From NCBI GenBank assembly GCA_902491415.1, contig CABUHP010000020.1:1-14998 (forward strand): a DNA stretch of 14,998 nt, given 5' to 3'. This document shows positions 1 through 6,441 of this stretch, piece by piece. Every line of letters starts with the position of its first letter. The stretch's first letter is position 1. The notes under the pieces are model-generated. The model ran no database searches and was not told the origin of the DNA. It saw only the letters and a program-made list of their open reading frames with translations. The position numbers and the translations under genes were made by a program. The stretch comes from an uncultured Collinsella sp. (lineage in GTDB: Bacteria; Actinomycetota; Coriobacteriia; Coriobacteriales; Coriobacteriaceae).

Positions 1-25
1 CAACTCGTTGAAGTACGGTGACGAA

Positions 26-116
26 GGCGCAAGGCCGGGAGGGGTTATCTAAGCCGACATCCCGCAGCCGCGAAGCGGCGAGGACGTCGGCGTGATAACC
101 CCGCAGGCCTTGCGCC
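26..116. repeat. long imperfect hairpin (H1) 3' of the usp gene
   Basis: Inverted repeat with stems GGCGCAAGGCC (26-36) with 106-116 (11 bp), GGGGTTATC (41-49) with 94-102 (9 bp), GCCGAC (53-58) with 86-91 and GCCGC (67-71) with 75-79, closing on a GAA loop. It starts 13 bases beyond the stop codon of the minus-strand stress protein gene. No T tract follows on either strand, so it is not a standard intrinsic terminator. It could be a 3' mRNA stabiliser, a terminator of another kind or a mobile palindrome. Confidence 0.75.
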
Positions 117-129
117 GGCGGGAAGGAAC

Positions 130-567
130 CTACTTCACGACCAAGATGTCGCAGTCCGTGTTGCGCAGCAGGAACGTCGAAATCGAACCCAGCAGCGCAT
201 ACTTGATCGAGGACAGGCCGCGGGCGCCGCAGAGCACCAGGTCGGGCTTAACCACGTCGAGCATCTCGTCCTTGAGCGTCTCGCGAATGCGGCCGGCGCG
301 AATCATGACCTCGACCTCGGGAATATCGGGATTGGCCTTGGCCTCTTCGAGCTGCTTGGCGATGGAGTTCTTAAATGCCTCCTCTAGGCCGTTGACCAGA
401 TCGACCGGATAGGAACCGGCGCTCTCGAGCGCCGTGGAATCGATAACGTGGCCGATGATTAGCTTGGCGCCGTTGTTCGCGGCGACCTTGATGGCGCGTG
501 CGAGCACAAAATCCTGCTGCTCAGTACCGTCGAGTGAAACAAATACCTTGGTGTAGCCCTCGTTCAT
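130..567 (-). CDS. universal stress protein, UspA family (single domain)
   Basis: A 145-residue cytoplasmic protein of the usual length for a single Usp domain. The N-terminus (VFVSLDGTEQQDFVLARAI) is the first beta strand and helix of the Usp fold. Near the C-terminus GARGLSSIKYALLGS fits the nucleotide-binding pattern G-x2-G-x9-G-(S/T), so it is probably of the ATP-binding type, followed by the typical last strand CDILVV. Usp proteins bind ATP or AMP and help cells survive starvation, acid or oxidative stress; the partner cannot be told from sequence. The start at 567 is supported by AAGGAGG 6 bases upstream on the minus strand. The gene stands alone, divergent from uppP, with hairpin H1 just after its stop. 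Confidence 0.93.
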   Translation of the reverse strand: MNEGYTKVFVSLDGTEQQDFVLARAIKVAANNGAKLIIGHVIDSTALESAGSYPVDLVNGLEEAFKNSIAKQLEEAKANPDIPEVEVMIRAGRIRETLKDEMLDVVKPDLVLCGARGLSSIKYALLGSISTFLLRNTDCDILVVK

Positions 568-815
568 GGTTTCCTCCTTGGTCTATCGCACGGGCGCGGG
601 GCTCGTGCATCGGGCGGGCGCGGGCGCGTCGGCCGCCGGACACTTTATCTTGTTGCAGTTATACCCAAGGATTTGGGTTTGACCGCTCGCAATTCTGTGA
701 ACGGGCGAGTTTTTTGGTAAGGGTAGGCGCAGGCGCGCCGCCAACGGTTGATAATGGGACATCGCCCGCACCGTCCGCAGAACAATATCGGCGGGTGTCT
801 AACGAGGGGGTCCCT
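568..815. other. divergent intergenic region usp / uppP
   Basis: This 248-base gap must carry the promoters of both flanking genes. A small perfect hairpin ACCCAA-GGAT-TTGGGT lies at 663-678. Minus-strand TATAAC (663-658) and plus-strand TTGACC (679-684) resemble promoter hexamers, but neither has a partner at proper spacing, so no promoter is called. The upstream reading frame of uppP stays open through the region, but its composition is arginine-rich and unlike protein. Confidence 0.4.
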
Positions 816-1796
816 TTGGATATTATCGAGCTTCTAAAATCTGCCTTCATGGGCCTGGTCGAGGGCATCACCGAATGGCTGCCTGTTTCGTCGACCGGTC
901 ACATGATCTTGGTGGACGAGTTCGTCAAGATGAACGTGAGCGAGACGTTCTGGAATATGTTCCTGGTCGTGATTCAGCTCGGCGCCATTCTGGCCGTCTG
1001 TGTGCTGTTCTTCCATGAGCTCAATCCGTTCTCGCCCAGCAAGGGCAAGGAGGGCCGTCGCGACACCTGGGTGCTGTGGGGCAAGATTGTGCTCGGCTGC
1101 ATTCCCGCCGCGGCGATCGGCCTGCCGCTCAACGACTGGATGGAGGAGCATTTCTACAATGCTCCAGTCGTGGCGCTGGCGCTCATTGTGTACGGCGTGC
1201 TGTTTATCGTGATCGAGAACTGGCGCGCGAGCAAGCGCGAGGAAATGGCCGTTGCCGGTTCGTTTGGTTCGCGTGCTGTGGTGTCGGGTGGACGTCCCGC
1301 CGGTGCGCACTTTGCGGCGCCCGCCGCGGCTACCGCTGAGGATGAGGGCGATGACGAGGATCTGGACTTTGGTTCCATCACCACGCTCGAGGACCTGAGC
1401 TGGAAGACTGCGCTGGGTATCGGCTGCTTCCAGGTGCTTTCGCTGGTGCCTGGAACGTCTCGCTCCGGTTCCACCATCATCGGCGGCCTGCTTTTGGGCT
1501 GCACGCGTTCGGTGGCGTCCAAGTTTACGTTCTTCCTGGCCATTCCCGTCATGTTTGGCGCGAGTGCGCTCAAGCTGGTCAAGTACTTCATCAAGGGCGG
1601 TACCTTTGGCGCCAACGAGATCGCCATCCTGGGCGTGGGCTGCGTTGTGGCCTTTGTGGTTTCGCTCATCGCCATTAAGTGGCTCATGGGCTTCGTCCGC
1701 CGTCACGACTTCAAGTGCTTCGGCGTCTACCGCATCATTCTGGGCATCGTGGTGCTTGCGTACTTCTTCGTCTTGGAGCCTATGCTCGGCCTGTAG
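816..1796 (+). CDS. uppP: undecaprenyl-diphosphatase UppP (BacA family)
   Basis: An integral membrane enzyme that removes a phosphate from undecaprenyl diphosphate, recycling the lipid carrier for peptidoglycan and other wall polymers; overproduction in other bacteria gives bacitracin resistance. Visible family signatures are EGITEWLPVSSTGH near residue 13 (the glutamate-rich motif) and PGTSRSGSTIIGG near residue 210 (the PGxSRSxxT motif), with about eight hydrophobic segments. I chose the TTG at 816, because AGGGGG ends 5 bases before it and the protein then begins at the family's usual N-terminus; GTG at 795 is an in-frame alternative. At 326 residues it is some 50 longer than the E. coli enzyme. 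The excess is a hydrophilic Ala/Gly then acidic insert at about residues 142-188. Hairpin H2 follows the stop by 17 bases. Confidence 0.95.
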   Translation: MDIIELLKSAFMGLVEGITEWLPVSSTGHMILVDEFVKMNVSETFWNMFLVVIQLGAILAVCVLFFHELNPFSPSKGKEGRRDTWVLWGKIVLGCIPAAAIGLPLNDWMEEHFYNAPVVALALIVYGVLFIVIENWRASKREEMAVAGSFGSRAVVSGGRPAGAHFAAPAAATAEDEGDDEDLDFGSITTLEDLSWKTALGIGCFQVLSLVPGTSRSGSTIIGGLLLGCTRSVASKFTFFLAIPVMFGASALKLVKYFIKGGTFGANEIAILGVGCVVAFVVSLIAIKWLMGFVRRHDFKCFGVYRIILGIVVLAYFFVLEPMLGL

Positions 1797-1813
1797 CTTG
1801 GTTGACGCTGCGC

Positions 1814-1909
1814 GGCGGCCAGAACGACAATTTGTCATTCAAAGAGGGTGGCATGACCAAAAGGTCTATGCCGCCCTCTTTTCATGCCAATTTGTTCGTT
1901 CTGGCCGCC
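1814..1909. repeat. long imperfect hairpin (H2), apical type shared with 5056-5154
   Basis: Arms of 45 and 47 bases close on an AAAA loop (1859-1862). The base is a perfect 14-bp stem, GGCGGCCAGAACGA (1814-1827) with 1896-1909. Next come CAA/TTG and CAT/ATG blocks with small mismatches, then AAAGAGGG (1841-1848) with CCCTCTTT (1874-1881), and the apical stem GGCATGACC / GGTCTATGCC with one bulged T at 1867. No T run follows. It lies between uppP and pcrA in the same orientation. The apical sequence recurs downstream of pcrA (H3). Confidence 0.85.
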
Positions 1910-1946
1910 GCTCGCTGCCGTTGCCATGACATCGGTGGCTCCCTGA

Positions 1947-2013
1947 TTGGTGCAATGGGGACAGGTTGCTTTGCAGCAACATGGTGCAGACTAACCTGAC
2001 CCCATTGCGCCAA
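1947..2013. repeat. REPIN-like palindromic element (R1)
   Basis: A 67-base inverted repeat: TTGGTGCAATGGGG (1947-1960) pairs with CCCCATTGCGCCAA (2000-2013) with one wobble, CAGGTT (1962-1967) with AACCTG (1993-1998), and a less regular top closes on the loop AACAT (1978-1982). The same TGCACC-AACAT-GGTGCA top and the GGGGACAGGTT core recur at 12330-12390. GGGGACAGGT palindromes of this shape are typical of REP elements moved by REP-associated tyrosine transposases; no such gene is in the window, so that link is inference. Confidence 0.7.
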
Positions 2014-2060
2014 ATCCGCTGGGGCGGGCCTGACGGCGGCGCACGGAGTCGTGGTGTGAT

Positions 2061-2091
2061 TTGCGTCGGTGTCCGCGCGGCTCGGTATACT
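2061..2091 (+). promoter_or_regulatory. candidate promoter of pcrA
   Basis: TTGCGT (2061-2066) and TATACT (2086-2091) resemble -35 and -10 boxes with a 19-base spacer, slightly long. A transcript starting near 2098 would have a leader of about 55 bases before the pcrA start. The -10 match (5 of 6) is the stronger part. Confidence 0.4.
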
Positions 2092-2152
2092 GGTACGGCT
2101 CAAACTATGGCGCTGCCCGCAGGCGCGCCGTCCGTCAGATGAGGAGTCGCCC

Positions 2153-5053
2153 ATGACCCAGCCCTTGCCCTGGGAAAAGAACGCCGCGGTGCCCGTGCCG
2201 CCCACGCCGGAATCCGTGCCGCTCGATGCATACACCGCCCCCGCTGCGCCGGAGCCCGAGCTCGTCCCGCTCGACATTTACGACGCTCCCGCGCCGGCAC
2301 CTAAACTCGCCAAGCCGCTCGTCGACATCGACAGCCTTAATCCCGCCCAGCGCGAGGCGGTCCTGACCACCGAGGGCCCGCTGCTGGTCCTTGCCGGCGC
2401 CGGCTCGGGCAAGACCCGCGTCTTGACCTTCCGCATCGCACATATGCTCGGCGACCTGGGCGTTAAGCCCTGGCAGATCCTTGCCATCACGTTTACCAAC
2501 AAGGCCGCGGCCGAGATGCGTGAGCGTCTGGCGGCGCTCATTCCCAGCGGTACCCGCGGCATGTGGGTGTGCACCTTTCATGCTATGTGCGTGCGCATGC
2601 TGCGCGAGGACGCTGACCTGCTGGGCTACACCGGTCAGTTCACCATCTACGATGACGACGATTCCAAGCGCATGGTGCGCGATATTATGCAGGCACTCGG
2701 TATCGAGCAAAAGCAATTCCCCATCAATATGATCCGCAGCAAGATCAGTTCGGCCAAAAACGCCATGATCGGCCCCGAGGACATGCTCAAATCCGCCGAC
2801 AGCCCCAACGACAAAAAGGCCGCGCAGGTTTACCTGGAGCTGGAACGCCGCCTGCGCGCCGCTAACGCGATGGACTTCGACGACCTGCTCGTGCGCACGC
2901 TCGAGCTGCTGCGCACCCGCCCCGAGGTGCTCGACAAGTACCAAGAGCGTTTCCGCTACATTAGCGTCGACGAGTATCAGGACACCAACCACGTCCAGTA
3001 CGAGATCGCCAACCTGCTGGCCGCCAAGTACCAAAACCTCATGGTCGTGGGCGACGATGACCAGTCCATTTACAGCTGGCGCGGCGCCGACATCACCAAC
3101 ATCCTGGACTTTGAGAAGGACTTTAAAAACTGCAAGACCGTTAAGCTGGAGCAGAACTATCGTTCCACGGGTCACATCCTGAGCCCCGCCAATGCCGTGG
3201 TGCGCCACAACTCGCAGCGCAAGGACAAGCGCCTGTTTACGGCCGAGGGCGATGGCGAGAAGATTCAGGCCTTCCAGGCGAGCGACGAGCGCGACGAGGG
3301 CCGCTGGATTGCCGGCGAGATCGAGAAGCTGCATGCCAAAGGCACGAGCTACGACGACATCGCCGTCTTCTACCGCACCAACGCTCAGTCGCGTATCCTC
3401 GAAGATATGTTCCTGCGCGCGGGCGTGCCCTACAAGATTGTGGGCGGCACGCGATTCTTCGACCGTGCCGAGATCCGCGACGTCATGGCCTACCTTAAGA
3501 TGATCGTGAACCCGGCCGACGAGATGAGCGTCAAGCGCGTCATCAACACACCTCGCCGCGGCATCGGTTCCACCTCGATTCAAAAAATTGAGCAGCTGGC
3601 GCGCGACAACCGCTGCTCGTTCTTCCAGGCCTGCGAGATCGCGTGCGCCGAAACCGGCATGTTTAGCGCCAAGGTGCGCAATGGCCTGTCGAGCTTTGTG
3701 TCGCTGGTGCGCGAGGGCCGTCGCATGGATGGCGAGCTCAAGGACGTCGTCGAGATGATTGTCGATAAGACGGGCTTGCTGCAGGCATTTCGCGCCGAGG
3801 GCACCATGGAGTCCGAGAGCCGCGCCGAGAACATCCAGGAATTCCTGGGCGTCGCTGCCGAATTTGAGGAGACGCACGAGGACATCGAGGGTACGCTCGA
3901 GAGCTTGGAAGAGCTGCGCGCAGCCGGTGTTGCCGACGTTCCTGCCGGCGCCGAGCCCGAGCCCGTCGTGGTGAGCGCGCCCGCGCCCGAACCGGGGCCG
4001 TCCGCCCCGGCATCCTCGTTTGAGGCACTCGTCGGCGCGCGCGATGCTGCAGGTTCCAATCCGCTCGATAGACTAGCCGCCCCGGCGCTCTCACCGCAGG
4101 ATGCCCTGGCCGCTGCCATCGCGGGCAACGCGTATGCCGCGCCGACGGAGATGCCGGCGGGTGCCGTGCATGCCGACGAGATTGAGCGCACCTACGGTCC
4201 GCTCACCTGTAAGGCGCTGCCGGCACTCATGGAGTGGCTGGCCCTGCGCTCCGACTTGGATTCCCTGGCCGGCGAGACGCATGCCATCACAATGATGACC
4301 ATCCACTCCGCCAAGGGCCTGGAGTTCCCGGCGGTGTTCGTGGCCGGCATGGAGGAGGGTATCTTCCCGCACGTGCACGACTTTGGCGGCAGCGATGACC
4401 CGGGTAAGCTCGAGGAGGAGCGTCGCCTGGCCTACGTCGCCATCACGCGCGCCCGTAAGCGCCTGTTCTTGACCTATGCGGCCACGCGTCGCACCTACGG
4501 CTCGACCTCTGCCAACCCGCGCTCGCGCTTCCTCAACGAGATTCCGTTTGAGGATATCGAGTTTAGCGGTATCGGTTCTGCCGGTTTTGAGGGAACGGGC
4601 TGGGAGAAGCGCGGCGACCGTCGCGGCACCTTTGGCTCGGGCATGGGCTCGGATATGTATGGCGGCAAGGTGTTTGGTTCGCATACGCGCTCGACCGGCG
4701 GTTCCGGTTCGCGCGGCGGATCGAGCTTTGACGATTTCTTTGGCGGTAGCAGCCGCGGGACCGAGCGCCATCGTGGGGTCTCGCCCGACGCCGGCCGTGT
4801 TGCCTCGACCTTTGGTTCGGGTGCGCCGCGAGCCAAAAAGCCGTCGTCCAAGGTGTCTCCGACGGTGGAGCGCAAGGTCGATCGTGCCAGCGCGTCGCAG
4901 GACTTTGCCGCAGGCGATACCGTGAGCCACAAGACCTTTGGTACGGGTACCGTGATCTCGGTCGCTGGAGACATGATCGAGGTTCAATTCGAAAAGACCG
5001 GCCAGACCAAAAAGCTGATGAAGGGCTTCGCACCTATAGTGAAACTGACCTAG
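2153..5053 (+). CDS. pcrA: ATP-dependent DNA helicase PcrA/UvrD (superfamily 1A)
   Basis: A 3'-5' DNA translocase acting in nucleotide excision repair, replication and removal of stalled RNA polymerase. All SF1 motifs are visible: Walker A GAGSGKT (82-88), TFTNKAAAEM, TFHAMCVRML, VDEYQDTNHVQYE (motif II), GDDDQSIYSWRGAD (III), LEQNYRST (IV), TIHSAKGLEFP (V, near 710) and AYVAITRARKRL (VI). ATG 2153 is chosen because GAGGAG stands 6 bases before it; the frame is open upstream to 2069. With 966 residues it is much longer than the usual 720-780. Extra parts are a Pro-rich N-terminal tail (1-55), a Pro/Ala-rich insert inside domain 2B (about 585-690) and a Gly/Ser/Arg-rich linker (about 803-912). 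The C-terminus (GDTVSHKTFGTGTV) looks like the Tudor-like domain by which PcrA binds RNA polymerase. Probably monocistronic. Confidence 0.95.
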   Translation: MTQPLPWEKNAAVPVPPTPESVPLDAYTAPAAPEPELVPLDIYDAPAPAPKLAKPLVDIDSLNPAQREAVLTTEGPLLVLAGAGSGKTRVLTFRIAHMLGDLGVKPWQILAITFTNKAAAEMRERLAALIPSGTRGMWVCTFHAMCVRMLREDADLLGYTGQFTIYDDDDSKRMVRDIMQALGIEQKQFPINMIRSKISSAKNAMIGPEDMLKSADSPNDKKAAQVYLELERRLRAANAMDFDDLLVRTLELLRTRPEVLDKYQERFRYISVDEYQDTNHVQYEIANLLAAKYQNLMVVGDDDQSIYSWRGADITNILDFEKDFKNCKTVKLEQNYRSTGHILSPANAVVRHNSQRKDKRLFTAEGDGEKIQAFQASDERDEGRWIAGEIEKLHAKGTSYDDIAVFYRTNAQSRILEDMFLRAGVPYKIVGGTRFFDRAEIRDVMAYLKMIVNPADEMSVKRVINTPRRGIGSTSIQKIEQLARDNRCSFFQACEIACAETGMFSAKVRNGLSSFVSLVREGRRMDGELKDVVEMIVDKTGLLQAFRAEGTMESESRAENIQEFLGVAAEFEETHEDIEGTLESLEELRAAGVADVPAGAEPEPVVVSAPAPEPGPSAPASSFEALVGARDAAGSNPLDRLAAPALSPQDALAAAIAGNAYAAPTEMPAGAVHADEIERTYGPLTCKALPALMEWLALRSDLDSLAGETHAITMMTIHSAKGLEFPAVFVAGMEEGIFPHVHDFGGSDDPGKLEEERRLAYVAITRARKRLFLTYAATRRTYGSTSANPRSRFLNEIPFEDIEFSGIGSAGFEGTGWEKRGDRRGTFGSGMGSDMYGGKVFGSHTRSTGGSGSRGGSSFDDFFGGSSRGTERHRGVSPDAGRVASTFGSGAPRAKKPSSKVSPTVERKVDRASASQDFAAGDTVSHKTFGTGTVISVAGDMIEVQFEKTGQTKKLMKGFAPIVKLT

Positions 5054-5055
5054 GC

Positions 5056-5154
5056 GGCTTTCCCAGGCACGGCACCTCGGCCTTCAATCGTCGGGCATGA
5101 CCTCAAGGTCTATGCCCTCCTCTTTCAGGCCGATCTGCCGCACCTGGAAAACCC
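5056..5154. repeat. long imperfect hairpin (H3), apical type shared with 1814-1909
   Basis: It begins 3 bases after the pcrA stop. Paired blocks from base to tip: CCAGG (5063-5067)/CCTGG, CGGCA (5070-5074)/TGCCG, CGGCCT (5078-5083)/AGGCCG, GGGCAT (5093-5098)/ATGCCC, then GACC (5099-5102)/GGTC (5107-5110) with loop TCAA. One T (5111) is bulged exactly as in H2. The tip reads GGCATGACC-TCAA-GGTCTATGCC, against AAAA in the H2 loop, while the outer stems of the two elements are different sequences. Total length is 99 bases, against 96 for H2. Confidence 0.82.
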
Positions 5155-5170
5155 GTACATCCAGCTAGGC

Positions 5171-5280
5171 GGGCGTATGGGGCAACATCGCCTGCTCGGG
5201 TAGTCCTGCGCAAGACGGAGGCCACATTAAGTGGCCTCCTTTGCGTGCGGAACTCGCGATCGATGTTGCCCTATACGCCC
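5171..5280. repeat. long hairpin (H4) with terminator-like tip
   Basis: A 20-bp basal stem (5171-5190 with 5261-5280, one wobble; GGGCGTAT then GGGCAACATCG) encloses a loosely paired middle and a perfect 9-bp tip, GGAGGCCAC-ATTAA-GTGGCCTCC (5217-5239), followed by TTT (5240-5242). The tip could end pcrA transcripts. The 110-base length and a long well-paired base resemble H1-H3, but the sequence is unrelated to them. Confidence 0.78.
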
Positions 5281-5307
5281 GGCCAGGTCCTTGGCTAACG
5301 GTGCTTG

Positions 5308-5335
5308 CGAACGTCGCTCTGCTCGTTCGTTTTTT
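5308..5335 (+). terminator. intrinsic terminator downstream of pcrA
   Basis: CGAACG (5308-5313) and CGTTCG (5324-5329) form a 6-bp stem with a 10-base loop, followed directly by TTTTTT (5330-5335). The orientation fits the end of plus-strand pcrA transcription. The stem is short, so confidence is moderate. Confidence 0.55.
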
Positions 5336-5372
5336 GGTCTGGAGAGCCGGTTGGGCTGATAAATAGATATGG

Positions 5373-5410
5373 CAAGGGGCTCTCCCGCACATGGACGGGG
5401 GAGCCCCTTG
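5373..5410 (-). terminator. terminator-like hairpin between convergent pcrA and manA
   Basis: CAAGGGGCTCTCCC (5373-5386) pairs with 5397-5410 as a 14-bp stem with one wobble and a 10-base loop. It lies 25 bases beyond the manA stop. The minus-strand continuation (CCATATCTATTTATC) is only moderately T-rich, and the plus-strand side continues TTGCGTTTTGG, so it may serve both directions. Confidence 0.6.
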
Positions 5411-5434
5411 TTGCGTTTTGGTTGTCGGTTCGAT

Positions 5435-6367
5435 CTACGGGTGCGAGACGATCAGTTCCATCTTGCCTTCGAGTTCGATCTGGTCCACGGTGCTGGGGGC
5501 CAGCAAGTGGCTTCCCTTGTGGACGGGGTCGCCGCAGATGGTGCCTTCGCCGTCGATGACTGACAGGCACATGAAGGCCCAGCGCTGGTCGAGGGTCTTG
5601 CTGCCGTCGACGCGCACGCGATCGACGGTGTAGCAGGGGTTGGACTCGAGCTCGGTCACGCCGTCCACCTCGGGCGTGGTCACCGTGCCGTCGGTCGGAG
5701 CCTGAACATCAAAGTCGATGCAGTCGAGGCTCTGCTTAATGTGCAGCGGACGCAGCTTGCCGTCGGTGCCGGGGCGGTCGTAGTCGTACAGGCGATACGT
5801 CACGTCGCTCGACTGCTGCGTCTCCAAAATGAGCGTGCCGGTCTTGATGGCGTGCACGGTACCGGAATCAATCTGGAAAAAGTCGCCCTTGTGGATCGGC
5901 AGCACGTTGAGCATGTCGTCCCAACGGCCTTCCTCGATCATCTGTGCGGCCTCGACGCGGTCCTTGGCGCGCTGGCCGACGATGATCGTGGCACCGGGCT
6001 CGCAGTCCAGTACATACCAGCACTCGGTTTTGCCCAGGCTGCCGTTCTCGTGCTCGGCGGCGTACTCGTCGTTGGGATGAATCTGGATCGAAAGGTCGTC
6101 CTTGGCATCCAGAATCTTAATGAGCAGCGGGAACTCCTTGCCCTCGCAATTGCCAAAGAGCTCGCGGCGCTCGGCCCACAGCCATGAAAGCGTGTGGCCG
6201 GCATACGGGCCCTCCGCAATCTGGCAGTCACCGTTGGGATGGGCCGAGATGGCCCAGCACTCACCGATGGGACCTTCGGGAATGTCGTAACCAAATACGG
6301 TTTCGAGCTGGCGGCCACCCCAGATCTTCTCGTGGAAGATCGGCGTCAGTTTAATCAAATCGGACAT
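5435..6367 (-). CDS. manA: mannose-6-phosphate isomerase, class I (short form)
   Basis: Interconverts mannose-6-phosphate and fructose-6-phosphate in the cytoplasm with a zinc ion. The 310-residue length matches the short Bacillus-type enzymes. The metal-binding cupin residues are seen: Q95 and H97 in IQIHPND, E115 in GKTECWYV and H172 in SGTVHAI, followed by the conserved arginine in VTYRLYDYDR (R192). I prefer the ATG at 6367 because GGGGG stands 7 bases upstream; the ATG at 6373 is only 1 base from it. The gene follows the gntR-type regulator on the same strand after about 70 bases, so the two are probably cotranscribed. This ties mannose-6-phosphate use to the divergent PTS/GH1 operon. 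Confidence 0.93.
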   Translation of the reverse strand: MSDLIKLTPIFHEKIWGGRQLETVFGYDIPEGPIGECWAISAHPNGDCQIAEGPYAGHTLSWLWAERRELFGNCEGKEFPLLIKILDAKDDLSIQIHPNDEYAAEHENGSLGKTECWYVLDCEPGATIIVGQRAKDRVEAAQMIEEGRWDDMLNVLPIHKGDFFQIDSGTVHAIKTGTLILETQQSSDVTYRLYDYDRPGTDGKLRPLHIKQSLDCIDFDVQAPTDGTVTTPEVDGVTELESNPCYTVDRVRVDGSKTLDQRWAFMCLSVIDGEGTICGDPVHKGSHLLAPSTVDQIELEGKMELIVSHP

Positions 6368-6388
6368 ATTCATACCCCCATTATGTTG

Positions 6389-6428
6389 CGCGGGCGTTGC
6401 ACAAAACAGCTCAAAACGAGCGCCCGCG
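6389..6428 (-). other. GC-rich hairpin between the gntR-type gene and manA
   Basis: CGCGGGCG (6389-6396) pairs perfectly with CGCCCGCG (6421-6428) around a 24-base loop. It lies in the short gap between the two minus-strand genes, 10 bases before the manA ribosome binding site. No T tract follows, so it is more likely an mRNA-processing or translation-tuning structure than a terminator. Confidence 0.45.
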
Positions 6429-6441
6429 TGACTACAAAAAC

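Noticed and set aside
679..755. TTGACC (679-684) and GATAAT (750-755) as a uppP promoter
   Set aside because: The spacing is far too long for one promoter and neither box has a partner at 16-19 bases.
498..815. N-terminal extension of the uppP reading frame
   Set aside because: Open but arginine- and proline-rich, overlaps the stress protein gene, and lacks homology to UppP; a TTG with a ribosome binding site gives the normal N-terminus.
2135..3877. Long minus-strand open frame (580 codons) opposite pcrA
   Set aside because: The plus strand encodes all helicase motifs; the antisense frame is open because of GC-rich codon bias and has a composition unlike real proteins.
1814..5280. Hairpins H2-H4 as integron attC sites
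   Set aside because: Length and bulges are attC-like, but the required RYYYAAC/GTTRRRY end boxes are absent, and there is no integrase or cassette arrangement.
5308..5410. Short open frames between pcrA and manA as small genes
   Set aside because: They overlap two terminator-like hairpins and have no ribosome binding sites.
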